A stretch of 36,458 nucleotides of DNA from UMGS172 sp045546555 (GTDB lineage: Bacteria > Bacillota > Clostridia > Oscillospirales > Acutalibacteraceae), in the NCBI GenBank assembly GCA_045546555.1, contig JAZQCY010000012.1:1-36458 (forward strand), given 5' to 3'. The notes below the pieces were generated by a model that had not been told where the DNA came from, did not search any database, and saw only the letters and a list, made by a program, of their open reading frames with translations. The position numbers were made by a program, and so were the translations under genes. This document shows, piece by piece, positions 15,224 through 22,899 of this stretch (the first letter of the stretch is position 1; every line of letters starts with the position of its first letter).

Positions 15224-16492
15224 CTATTTTTCTTTGATTTTCTTCCAATATTCTTTATATGCAAGTTCCGTTTTATTATCACCGAATTCGTAATAAATAT
15301 TATTTTTGATCGCATCCGGCAGATATTGCTGTTCGACATAATGGTTGGGGAAAACGTGAGGATAAAGATAATGCTGACCCTTAACTTCGGCATCCTCACC
15401 GTCGAAGTGCTTGTTTTGTAAGTGTCTCGGCACAGGTCCCGTGTTGCCCTTCTGAACATCGGCCATGGCCGCATTGATGGCGTCGTGAGCCGACACCGAC
15501 TTGGGGCTGATGGCCACAAGAATAACCGCATTGGCCAAGGGCAAGCGTGCCTCGGGCAGACCAACCGCCAAAGCGGTATCGACCGCCGCCTTGACTATAG
15601 GGATTATCTGCGGATTGGCAAGTCCTACGTCCTCATTGGCACATACAAGCAACCGTCTGCAGGCCGAAGGCAGATCGCCCGACTCCAAAAGTCGTGCAAG
15701 ATAATGAATTGCGGCGTTGGGGTCAGAGCCACGCATCGACTTCTGATAAGCCGAAACGATATCGTAATGATCGTCTCCCTCACGGTCGTAACGCATGGCG
15801 CTTTTTTGGGTAAGCTCCCTTGCAGTTTCAGCAAGAACGGTCATTTTGCCGTCCTTACGCTCGCTTGAAAGCACACAAAGCTCGACCGAATTGAGTGCTT
15901 TTCGGACGTCGCCGCCACAGCCCTTACAGATTATGTCAACCACTTCATCGCTTTCAAAGCCTATTTCTATGCCCTGCTCCTCTGCCATAATTTTAGCGGC
16001 ACGAAGCACTGCAGGCTTAACGTCCGACCAATTAAGCTGCTTGAATTCAAACACGGTCGAACGGCTTAAAATAGCGTTATATACATAAAAATACGGGTTT
16101 TCGGTGGTGGATGCAATCAGCGTGATATTGCCGTTTTCAATGCTTTCCAATAAGGTCTGCTGCTGCTTTTTGTTGAAATACTGTATCTCGTCAAGATACA
16201 GCAAAATGCCGTTTTCTCCGCCGAGCATTTCGGCCGAACTGAGCATCTCACGGATATCGGCCGTGGAGGCCGTTGTGGCGTTCAGCTTGTAAAGCCGCTT
16301 ATTGCTCTGCTTGGCAATAATGCTTGCCACGGTGGTCTTGCCCACACCCGAGGGACCGTAGAATATCAAATTGGGGATGGTACCCGATTCTAATATACGG
16401 CGAAGCGGCTTACCCTCACCCAACAGGTGCTTCTGACCCACAACGTCATCCAGGGTGTCAGGTCTTATTCTGTCTGCAAGCGGTGAACTCAT
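15224..16492 (-). CDS. rarA: Replication-associated recombination protein RarA (MgsA), AAA+ ATPase
   Basis: A clamp-loader-related ATPase acting at stalled replication forks. The 422-residue protein starts MSSPLADRIRPDTLDDVVGQ. Walker A is GPSGVGKTT at 46-54 and Walker B is ILLYLDEIQYFNKKQQ near 97-112. A sensor 1 segment, LIASTTENPYF, follows. The C-terminal tetramerisation region contains GSDPNAAIHYLARLLESG and CANEDVGLANP, typical of the family. GGCGGAG precedes the ATG. It lies 35 bp after a GH16 gene and may be read through from it, although no functional link is expected. Confidence 0.96.
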   Translation of the reverse strand: MSSPLADRIRPDTLDDVVGQKHLLGEGKPLRRILESGTIPNLIFYGPSGVGKTTVASIIAKQSNKRLYKLNATTASTADIREMLSSAEMLGGENGILLYLDEIQYFNKKQQQTLLESIENGNITLIASTTENPYFYVYNAILSRSTVFEFKQLNWSDVKPAVLRAAKIMAEEQGIEIGFESDEVVDIICKGCGGDVRKALNSVELCVLSSERKDGKMTVLAETARELTQKSAMRYDREGDDHYDIVSAYQKSMRGSDPNAAIHYLARLLESGDLPSACRRLLVCANEDVGLANPQIIPIVKAAVDTALAVGLPEARLPLANAVILVAISPKSVSAHDAINAAMADVQKGNTGPVPRHLQNKHFDGEDAEVKGQHYLYPHVFPNHYVEQQYLPDAIKNNIYYEFGDNKTELAYKEYWKKIKEK

Positions 16493-16527
16493 AAACCACT
16501 CCGCCTTTCGTTAAAAATTAGTATGAA

Positions 16528-17352
16528 TTATTTTTTGAACTCCGAGAACTGATAGGGGTCGGTGACCTCGAAATACTCGTTGGTCTCGGTGTTGCGATGG
16601 AACATCTTGCCGTCCTCGTTCTGATAAAGCCTGATATAATCTATCATATACTCAATAGGCTCGGTGCGGTTGTCGTCGGGCTTTGAAACGTGCTTCAGAC
16701 CGAATGCCATTGACAAAATGAAGTAGATAGGCTCGTGGAAGACCTCCATAACGGGGTTGTCGATACGGACGGTACAGCAGGGCTCACCGTCGATAAAGAA
16801 CGAAACCAGCTCGGGAGTCCACTCATAGCCTATGGTGTGGAAATCGTCGGAGAACTTGGCACCGTTCGGCAGGGTTGCCTTTTTGGGGTAGCCTTGACCG
16901 TCAAGATAGTTGATATGGCCGCCCTTCCACCAGCTGTGCAGGTTGAAGGCAAGGTAAGAGTCATCGCCGAACATCTCCAAAACGTCGATCTCGGGACCTG
17001 CGGCAGGCGCACCGTCACGTGCCTGTCGGCACATCCAGAAGCCCGGCCAGATTCCGGGGCCGCCCTTGGGCATCTTGGCTCTTATCTCGGCATAGCCGTA
17101 CTGATAAGCAATATGGTCGTGACTGCGGAGCATACCGCTTGCGTAGTCGCCGTTTTCCTCGATAGTACCCTTGATTATGAGCATACTGTCCTCAACACGG
17201 CAGTTTGCACGCTTTCTCCAAGCAGGGCGCTCATCGTGACCGGGTACGTTGTATTCATAAATATTCCAATAACCCTCGTCGATCTTGGGGCTGTCAAAGT
17301 GATCCTCCCAAACGAGCTTATAGTTCTTTCCGAAAGTATTAACGTTCATCAT
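16528..17352 (-). CDS. GH16-family glycoside hydrolase, catalytic residues intact
   Basis: Glycoside hydrolase of clan GH-B (laminarinase/lichenase-like fold) acting on beta-1,3- or mixed-linked glucans or galactans. In this 274-residue protein the nucleophile and acid/base lie in EIDVLE: Glu121, Asp123 and Glu126. Surrounding elements are normal for GH16: WEDHFD near the N-terminus, YGYAEIRAKMP, WPGFWM, FHTIGYEW and the C-terminal IDYIRLYQN. There is no signal peptide, so it is probably cytoplasmic or exported by an unusual route. The start could be the ATG at 17352 or the next one at 17349; AAGGAGGG precedes both. It lies 10 bp downstream of a second, degenerate GH16 gene. Confidence 0.9.
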   Translation of the reverse strand: MMNVNTFGKNYKLVWEDHFDSPKIDEGYWNIYEYNVPGHDERPAWRKRANCRVEDSMLIIKGTIEENGDYASGMLRSHDHIAYQYGYAEIRAKMPKGGPGIWPGFWMCRQARDGAPAAGPEIDVLEMFGDDSYLAFNLHSWWKGGHINYLDGQGYPKKATLPNGAKFSDDFHTIGYEWTPELVSFFIDGEPCCTVRIDNPVMEVFHEPIYFILSMAFGLKHVSKPDDNRTEPIEYMIDYIRLYQNEDGKMFHRNTETNEYFEVTDPYQFSEFKK

Positions 17353-17362
17353 AACACCCTCC

Positions 17363-18184
17363 TTATCTCTTGACCAAAAGGTCGCCCTCGTTCTGATAAA
17401 GCTTGATGCTGTTTATCTTGAACTCGGTCGGGAAATCGGCATCGTCCTCGGGTGCATCAATATTGGGCAGACCGATGGACATACCCGCCATAAATTTAAG
17501 GAAATTCTTGTTACCCAAAGTTGCAAACGGACTGGGAGTAACGTCAACACGGTTCCATTCCTTGCCGTCGGCGTAGAAAATGATCCATTCCTTGGTTATC
17601 TCAACACCAAAGGTGTGACGTCCCTCGGACAAAACGGCCTCGTCAGCCTCATCGGGATAAAAGCGCTTGGGCTTTTTGAAAAGACAGTTGATCTTATGAG
17701 GAGTTTCATATATCTCATCCAACCAACGGATATACATATTAAAAGCATTCTTGGGCTTATCACCGTGAACCGCTACGACATCATAATCGGCCTTATACGG
17801 TGTGCCCTCGGTCGAAACAAGTGAAAATACCGGCCAAACACCCTTTTGGAATTTGGGCAGCGTGACATCTACCTCAACATAGCCGTGAGCAAAAACAACA
17901 CCGTTGCAAACGGCCTTGCCACCCATAAAGCCGTCACCGTCACGTCCTGCGGTGATGACCAAAGCGCCGTCCTTTACAGCAACGTTTTCGGGGCAATAGT
18001 GCATATTGGAGCCCTCATGCTTGGCGGCACCTTGAGTGATGACGTGGGTCGGGACAAAATCGTTGTCCTTCTTGGCAGAATGAGCCTTCACGGTCTCATC
18101 CAAGGCCACCCACTTGTTGCCTTCGAGCCCGCCCGAGAAATTCTCCTCATATACGAGCTCATAACCCTTTTCGTACAGTTCCAT
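17363..18184 (-). CDS. GH16-fold protein lacking both catalytic glutamates
   Basis: A 273-residue paralogue of the neighbouring GH16 enzyme; the two align along their length (YELVYEENFSG, AHGYVEVDVTLP, WPVFSL, INSIKLYQNEG). At the catalytic site the enzyme's EIDVLE is replaced by DYDVVA (Asp133, Asp135, Ala138), so both nucleophile and acid/base are lost. A non-catalytic glycan-binding role or a regulatory partner is the likeliest reading. No signal peptide. I chose the ATG at 18182-18184 because AAAGGAGAAGG precedes it. It is the first gene of a unit that continues with the active GH16 gene 10 bp downstream. Confidence 0.82.
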   Translation of the reverse strand: MELYEKGYELVYEENFSGGLEGNKWVALDETVKAHSAKKDNDFVPTHVITQGAAKHEGSNMHYCPENVAVKDGALVITAGRDGDGFMGGKAVCNGVVFAHGYVEVDVTLPKFQKGVWPVFSLVSTEGTPYKADYDVVAVHGDKPKNAFNMYIRWLDEIYETPHKINCLFKKPKRFYPDEADEAVLSEGRHTFGVEITKEWIIFYADGKEWNRVDVTPSPFATLGNKNFLKFMAGMSIGLPNIDAPEDDADFPTEFKINSIKLYQNEGDLLVKR

Positions 18185-18263
18185 TTTTACCTTCTCCTTT
18201 CGCAACAGCTGTGCTGTCGGATGTCAGAATTTAAGCGCAGGGACTTTTCCTCTGTGCTTTTTC

Positions 18264-18292
18264 ATTATGACATACCGAAAACCAATTTGCAA
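18264..18292 (-). promoter_or_regulatory. Promoter of the GH16 pair
   Basis: Minus-strand TTGCAA (18287-18292) and CATAAT (18264-18269) with a 17-bp spacer, about 80 bp upstream of the first GH16 start. Confidence 0.65.
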
Positions 18293-18393
18293 GACAAACC
18301 GTGTATTTTTCAAGACATTTTTTGCACAAAGCACAACTAATAGAAGAAAATGTTAATTTTTTGTGAACCAACCACAAAATTTAGTAAAACTTA

Positions 18394-18421
18394 TTGCAAT
18401 CGAAAATCAAAGTGATATAAT
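18394..18421 (+). promoter_or_regulatory. Promoter of the small membrane protein gene
   Basis: TTGCAA (18394-18399) and a perfect TATAAT (18416-18421) with a 16-bp spacer, 32 bp before the start codon. Confidence 0.72.
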
Positions 18422-18453
18422 TTTATTATCAAATATATGAAAGGAGTATCGTT

Positions 18454-18696
18454 ATGGATATTCTCAAGAAGTTTTGGCCCACAGCTTTCAAATCGGATGA
18501 AAAGAACAATTTTATCACCGCAATCGTTGTTTACGCTATCATTTTGGTAGTCGGCATCGTTTCGAGCTTCCTGCTCGGATTCATCCCCGTTGTCGGCGGT
18601 CTGCTTGCTTGGCTTATCGGCACCGTGCTTGACCTTTACGGAACTGCAGGTATCGTCTTCTCGATCCTTAGGTTTGTCAAGGTTTTTAAGGACTAA
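18454..18696 (+). CDS. Small two-TM membrane protein
   Basis: An 80-residue protein with two hydrophobic segments at about 20-42 and 44-72, the second glycine-rich (FIPVVGGLLAWLIGTVLDLY), and charged ends. No family is recognised; the look is that of small inner-membrane proteins of unknown role or stress-related peptides. GAAAGGAG lies 8 nt upstream of the ATG, and a good promoter precedes it. It is a single-gene unit next to a MITE-like element. Confidence 0.75.
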   Translation: MDILKKFWPTAFKSDEKNNFITAIVVYAIILVVGIVSSFLLGFIPVVGGLLAWLIGTVLDLYGTAGIVFSILRFVKVFKD

Positions 18697-18712
18697 AGCA
18701 CAATTTCATATT

Positions 18713-18754
18713 AAAAAACGACCCGCCGCCGTACTGAAATTCAGCACGGCGGCG
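18713..18754 (-). terminator. GC-rich terminator downstream of the parB-like gene and MITE
   Basis: CGCCGCCGT-A-CTGA (18724-18737) pairs with TCAG-C-ACGGCGGCG (18741-18754), with one A/C mismatch. In minus-strand RNA six U residues (18713-18718) follow after a short spacer. The plus strand lacks a T run, so it best serves the parB-like transcript arriving from the right, which must first cross the 280-bp element. Confidence 0.7.
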
Positions 18755-18789
18755 ATCCGTTGTATGGGGATGAATATGGGTGGGCTTTT

Positions 18790-19069
18790 TAATGCGAGGA
18801 GAGTTAAACACAAATCGGTTTTGGAAAGTATTTTTTCGCCGTTACTTCCTCGAATTTCACGGATATACGCTCGTATTATCCGTGAAATTCTCGTTGTCTC
18901 GACCAAAAAATACCGTTACAAAACTGTTTCACACCTCGCAACTTGAAAATTTTGAGATAAAAATTTTGATTTTGAGCGCCGATATACTGACGTATATCAA
19001 GCGAGGAAGCGGAATTTTAGCCAAAATTGGCTGTTGCGAGGCGATTCGGGTTCGACTCTCCTCGCATTA
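18790..19069. mobile_element. MITE-like element with terminal inverted repeats
   Basis: The ends are inverted: TAATGCGAGGAGAGT (18790 onward) matches the reverse complement of the right end at 19069 exactly over 15 bp. Similarity continues to about 27 bp with four mismatches. The TA at each end could be a target duplication, as for Tc1/mariner/IS630-derived MITEs. Inside are nested inverted repeats: GAATTTCACGGATA (18852-18865) with 18877-18890; CCTCGCAAC (18934-18942) with 19033-19041; GATATAC (18981-18987) with 18992-18998. GCGAGG recurs in both orientations. No ORF of substance is present. It fills the 380-bp gene-free stretch between the small membrane gene and the parB-like gene. A structured RNA is an alternative; only one copy is seen in this window. 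Confidence 0.6.
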
Positions 19070-19076
19070 GGACGGT

Positions 19077-19913
19077 CTACACCGTCAGGTCGAAAAGCGT
19101 TATGTTAGCGCTTTCCCTCTTGGGTCGTTTGGGTATCTTTATGGTATATTCAATAAATTCCTCGGTCTCGTTTTTCCGTGAGGTTGCATCTACCCCTGCC
19201 TTTCTCATCGAGCCGATCATTTTGGTTATGCTGTTGGCAAATATCCGAAGGTCTCCGATACCGCCCTTTAAAAGCGGCTTTTTGTTATCAACTGCGGGGT
19301 TGAGTATGCCATTTACGATATCCTCGGTATCGCTGACCGAAAGCTGCTCGGCAAGGCATCGGTTTATAACCTCGTCCCGCTTTTCCTCGGGCAAACGGAT
19401 AATGGCTCTTGCGTGGCGCTCACAAAGGTTGCCTGCCGTGATGCGGTTGCGTTGCTCATGAGTCAGCTTTAAAAGGCGAAGCTTGTTTGATAGGGTCGAC
19501 TGTGCCATGGCCAGCTTTTCGGCCGTTTCGGCCTGCGACAGACAAAACTCGTCCATCAGCCGTTTTATACCGTCGGCTTCCTCAAAAAAGTTGAGGTCGG
19601 TTCGTTGGATGTTTTCAATAAGGCACATCAGCGAGCATTCACGGTCACCCGCCTTAACAACGATGCACGGCACGGTTTTAAGACCTGCCATGACCGATGC
19701 CCTCAAGCGCCGTTCACCCGAGATAAGCTCAAATCGGTCACCCTGCTTTCTCACCGTCATTGGTTGGATAAGTCCGTTTCGGCGGATGCTTTCCGAAAGC
19801 TCCAGCAGCTCGTAGTAATCAAACTCTCGCCGTGGTTGAAACGGCGAAGGGATTATTTTGTCGGGCGAAACGCTTACAAGCTTTCGGTCGTGTCTTTTTC
19901 GGTCTAACAGCAT
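19077..19913 (-). CDS. ParB/Spo0J/Noc-family CTP-dependent DNA-binding protein
   Basis: A 278-residue ParB-family protein. ParB and Noc load as CTP-gated clamps at specific sites near the origin. Visible motifs are an N-terminal IPSPFQPRREF, the nucleotide-binding boxes SGERRLRAS (65-73) and ENIQR (100-104), and an HTH at about 128-153 (SQAETAEKLAMAQSTLSNKL). The ATG at 19911-19913 has GAGGAGG upstream. Its position directly after rsmG is the Noc position in Bacillus. The N-terminus lacks an obvious Noc membrane-binding amphipathic helix and no parA/soj follows, so Noc versus ParB is left open. A GACGGT/ACCGTC stem (19071-19086) surrounds the stop codon. Confidence 0.9.
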   Translation of the reverse strand: MLLDRKRHDRKLVSVSPDKIIPSPFQPRREFDYYELLELSESIRRNGLIQPMTVRKQGDRFELISGERRLRASVMAGLKTVPCIVVKAGDRECSLMCLIENIQRTDLNFFEEADGIKRLMDEFCLSQAETAEKLAMAQSTLSNKLRLLKLTHEQRNRITAGNLCERHARAIIRLPEEKRDEVINRCLAEQLSVSDTEDIVNGILNPAVDNKKPLLKGGIGDLRIFANSITKMIGSMRKAGVDATSRKNETEEFIEYTIKIPKRPKRESANITLFDLTV

Positions 19914-19941
19914 GTCCGTACCTCCTCTTGATCGCAAGCAA

Positions 19942-19970
19942 ATAATACCATTATTTGGCAACAAAATCAA
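19942..19970 (-). promoter_or_regulatory. Promoter of the parB-like gene
   Basis: Minus-strand TTGATT (19965-19970) and TATTAT (19942-19947), 17-bp spacer, about 30 bp before the start codon and just after the rsmG terminator. Confidence 0.6.
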
Positions 19971-19983
19971 GAAAAAGCATAAC

Positions 19984-20012
19984 AAAAAATCGGACAGCTT
20001 CCTGCCCGATTT
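19984..20012 (-). terminator. Intrinsic terminator of rsmG
   Basis: AAATCGGACAG (19987-19997) pairs with CTGCCCGATTT (20002-20012) around a 4-nt loop, an 11-bp stem with one G-U pair, and minus-strand RNA ends in a run of six U. Confidence 0.88.
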
Positions 20013-20018
20013 TACAAA

Positions 20019-20723
20019 TTATAAGGGTTGTTTTGAGATTTTACCCGAGTTTCTGGGGTACTTTGTCAAAGTTTGCGATATCTTTTTGACATTTATTATG
20101 CCACGACCGCCAAATTCAAGCAATTCAAACAGATTTTCCGCCTCCAATTTGCCTCCCAAGGTGGCAATTGCCTTGGTTGCCTCCTTAACCTCCTCGGCGG
20201 CGGTCGAGCCCTTCATGGCGATAAAGCTGCCGCCGACCTTGACGTAAGGCAGGCAATATTCGGTCAGCACACGCATATTGGCAACGGCACGTGCAACAGC
20301 AAAGTCATAGCCCTCACGCTGTTGGGGCTTGATATCCTCGGCACGTGAATGAATGGTGGTGACGTCAAGTCCAAGCTCCGAACACAAGGTATCAAGGAAG
20401 TTGATACGCTTCTGCAAAGAATCCATCAGCGTCAGCTTGATATCGGGGCGGGCAATTTTTATAACCACACCGGGGAAGCCTGCTCCCGTGCCGATATCGA
20501 TGACCGAGGCGCCCTTGGGGATATCAACGTACTTGAATATCATCAGGCAGTCAAGAAAGTGCTTGACCGCAATACCCTCGGGGTCGACAATGGCGGTGAG
20601 GTTTATTTTTTCGTTCCACTCCACAAGCAGGTCGGCATATTTTTCAAGGCGTTTTAGTGCCACCTCATCAAGCGGGCAAAAATCCTTGCAGTTTTCAATT
20701 ATTTTTTCAAATGGAAGGTTCAT
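20019..20723 (-). CDS. rsmG: 16S rRNA (guanine527-N7) methyltransferase RsmG (GidB)
   Basis: SAM-dependent methyltransferase modifying G527 of 16S rRNA. The 234-residue protein shows LLVEWNEKINLTAI, the SAM loop DIGTGAGFPG (to residue 85), DSLQKRINFLD and RAVANM, all typical of RsmG, and ends KYPRNSGKISKQPL. I chose the ATG at 20721-20723, which has GGAGG 5 nt upstream and aligns with Bacillus RsmG; an ATG at 20741 is the alternative. It is monocistronic with its own terminator and diverges from the LysM-GH18 gene. Confidence 0.95.
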   Translation of the reverse strand: MNLPFEKIIENCKDFCPLDEVALKRLEKYADLLVEWNEKINLTAIVDPEGIAVKHFLDCLMIFKYVDIPKGASVIDIGTGAGFPGVVIKIARPDIKLTLMDSLQKRINFLDTLCSELGLDVTTIHSRAEDIKPQQREGYDFAVARAVANMRVLTEYCLPYVKVGGSFIAMKGSTAAEEVKEATKAIATLGGKLEAENLFELLEFGGRGIINVKKISQTLTKYPRNSGKISKQPL

Positions 20724-20784
20724 ACTTTCCTCCGTCAACATTTGGTCACCCTTCGCATAAACATTATTTGAAGGAGTGAGCAAA

Positions 20785-22059
20785 ATGGTAATTTACGTAG
20801 TTAAATCAGGTGACACGCTTTACAGCATCGGTCGGGAGTTTGGCGTTACGGTGGCCGAGCTTGAACGCTTCAACGGTTTTCGTGACCCCAACCGACTTGT
20901 GGTGGGGCAGGACGTGCTGATACCCGTAGACGGGTCATTACACACGGTTGAGCCGGGTGAATCACTTTACAGTATCGCTTCGCAGTACGGCATCACGCTG
21001 GATGCGCTCATAAAAGCCAACCCCGATATTGCACCGCCATATACGATATACCCCGGTCAGCTCATCAACATACCGACTGCCATTTCAAAACGCACGATAT
21101 CGGTCAACGGCTATGCCTACCCAAGCATCAACCGTGAGGTTTTGCAGGAGACCCTGCCGTTCCTCACATATCTTGCCATATTCAGCTACAGTGTATCGGC
21201 CGACGGAGCCTTAAACAGCATCAACGACGATGAGCTTATCCGACTTGCCAAGCAAGGCGGCACCGCACCGATAATGGTCATAACCAACACCGAACCGGGT
21301 GGTGGCTTTCGCAGTGAGATAACACAGAGCGTACTCAACAACACGGCAACAAGGTCAACCCTTATCAACAATATCGTCAATAAGGCTTTGCAAAAGGGTT
21401 ATATGGGCGTTGACGTGGATTTTGAATACATCTACCCCAACGACCGTGAGGCCTACAACGAATTTCTTTCACTTTTACGTGACCGCTTGAAGGCCAACGA
21501 TCTGCGGCTTTCCACCGCCATTGCACCCAAAATATCAGCCACACAGCAGGGCACTTTATACGAGGCACACGACTACGCCTTTCACGGTAAGGTGGCCGAC
21601 AAGGTTATAATAATGACCTACGAATGGGGCTATCTTTACGGCCCACCGATGGCGGTTGCGCCCTACAACGAGGTGCGTCGGGTCTTGTCCTATGCCGTGA
21701 CCGAGATACCGAGCAACAAAATACTTATGGGCATGCCGAACTACGGCTATGACTGGACACTTCCCTACCGTGACGGTCGCCCTGCCGAGATACTTTCGAT
21801 AAACAAGGCGCTTGACCGTGCTTTTGAGGTAGGGGCCGAGATACAGTTCAGCTCCCGCTCAAAGGCGCCGTTTTTTGAGTACACTCAAAACGGTGTTGAC
21901 CACATTGTTTGGTTTGAAAATGCACGAAGCACCGCCGCAAGATTACAGCTCATAAACGACTTCTCTTTAGGCGGTGCAAGTTATTGGACGGTCAATCAGC
22001 TTTATATGCAGAATTGGCGTGTTTTAGATGATATGTTTAATATTGAAAAGGTTTTATAG
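20785..22059 (+). CDS. LysM-LysM-GH18 spore-type N-acetylglucosaminidase (YaaH/SleL-like)
   Basis: A 424-residue protein with two LysM peptidoglycan-binding domains (about 2-46 and 52-97) and a GH18 domain (about 105-420). The catalytic DxDxE motif is present in GVDVDFEY (Asp210, Asp212, Glu214). No signal peptide is seen, as in the spore-coat and cortex-lytic YaaH/SleL enzymes made inside the mother cell. They hydrolyse cortex muropeptides during germination. GAAGGAG precedes the ATG. CAACATT (20736) and CATAAACAT (20756) vaguely resemble mother-cell sigma sites, but this is weak. The stop codon abuts the opposing gene with no gap. Confidence 0.91.
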   Translation: MVIYVVKSGDTLYSIGREFGVTVAELERFNGFRDPNRLVVGQDVLIPVDGSLHTVEPGESLYSIASQYGITLDALIKANPDIAPPYTIYPGQLINIPTAISKRTISVNGYAYPSINREVLQETLPFLTYLAIFSYSVSADGALNSINDDELIRLAKQGGTAPIMVITNTEPGGGFRSEITQSVLNNTATRSTLINNIVNKALQKGYMGVDVDFEYIYPNDREAYNEFLSLLRDRLKANDLRLSTAIAPKISATQQGTLYEAHDYAFHGKVADKVIIMTYEWGYLYGPPMAVAPYNEVRRVLSYAVTEIPSNKILMGMPNYGYDWTLPYRDGRPAEILSINKALDRAFEVGAEIQFSSRSKAPFFEYTQNGVDHIVWFENARSTAARLQLINDFSLGGASYWTVNQLYMQNWRVLDDMFNIEKVL

Positions 22060-22899
22060 CTACTGCTGACGGTCGTTTAAGGAAGGACCTTGCGGTTCAT
22101 CATCAAACACGGCATCGTCATTATCTTCATCAATAAGACCAAGCTCACGGCGCTTTTCGATATCCTCATCGGGATGCTCGTTATAGTAGGGGTCGATGAT
22201 ATACTTCTTGACCTCGGGGAAAACGTTGTACTGAATGAGGAACGATCTGAACGACGGGAACACAAACACACCGACGATAACGGCGATGGGAACACCAACG
22301 TTGGGGTTTATGGCAATCAGCCAGAATGCCGCAAAATAGATCAGCGACAAAACACCGCCGATAATGATGTTATGCTTGATACCGAGCGTTGCAAAAAGCC
22401 ACGAGTTTTTAAACAGCGTCTTAACCTTAAAGTCAAAGGTTATCATCAGCATATACTGATAGAACTTTGCAAAGCTGAAGGCGGTGTAGAAGAACATGGT
22501 GACAACAAACACCACCGAACGGAAAACCGCACTTCCGAAAATATCGCCCATAAACAGAATTACGAACATATCGGCCGCAAGGATAAGGAATATCAATGTG
22601 TTGATTAACCCCAAGGGCAATGCACGCTTCCAATTCTTTTTGATGGCATCAAAAAAGTCGCTTGTGACAAAGGTGTGCTTGTCTCTTGCCGCCATACGGC
22701 AAACGTAAGCCATACCGACCTGTGCAAGACCGTTGGTCAAGATAGGCAGGCACAAAAGTATGTACCAAAACTGAGCCGAAATCAGCTTCCAAAAACTACG
22801 GAAATACAGCTCAAAAAAACGGAAAAATCCACGCTTTTTAGGCTCGTTCTTGGAAACGCCCTTGCCCGGCTTGTCATAGTTTTTTTGAAACAGTCCCAT
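22060..22899 (-). CDS. YesL-like (DUF624) membrane protein
   Basis: A 279-residue protein with about five or six membrane segments between residues 40 and 225 and an acidic cytosolic tail (DEDNDDAVFDDEP). The N-terminal part, with a conserved basic head followed by FWYILLCLPILTNGLAQ and an amphipathic DFFDAIKKNWKRAL, resembles the YesL/DUF624 family often found with carbohydrate transporters. Its function is unknown. The ATG at 22897-22899 overlaps the stop of the upstream membrane gene by one base (TAATG), so the two are coupled and probably form a complex. Confidence 0.75.
   Translation of the reverse strand: MGLFQKNYDKPGKGVSKNEPKKRGFFRFFELYFRSFWKLISAQFWYILLCLPILTNGLAQVGMAYVCRMAARDKHTFVTSDFFDAIKKNWKRALPLGLINTLIFLILAADMFVILFMGDIFGSAVFRSVVFVVTMFFYTAFSFAKFYQYMLMITFDFKVKTLFKNSWLFATLGIKHNIIIGGVLSLIYFAAFWLIAINPNVGVPIAVIVGVFVFPSFRSFLIQYNVFPEVKKYIIDPYYNEHPDEDIEKRRELGLIDEDNDDAVFDDEPQGPSLNDRQQ

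Noticed and set aside
18852..18933. parS-like sequences: TTTCACG and CGTGAAA arms, and a TGTTTCAC half-site near 18925
   Set aside because: The arms are separated by a hairpin loop and the half-site lacks its partner, so no 16-bp parS is present.
18790..19069. A tmRNA or tRNA-like reading of the region, because GCGAGGA pairs with TCCTCGC and GGTTCGACTC resembles a T-arm
   Set aside because: The T-stem would have only three pairs, there is no CCA or tag-peptide reading frame, and symmetry extends over the ends as terminal inverted repeats.
22090..22608. Plus-strand open frame opposite the YesL-like gene
   Set aside because: It mirrors the codon pattern of the minus-strand membrane protein and has no supporting start signal.
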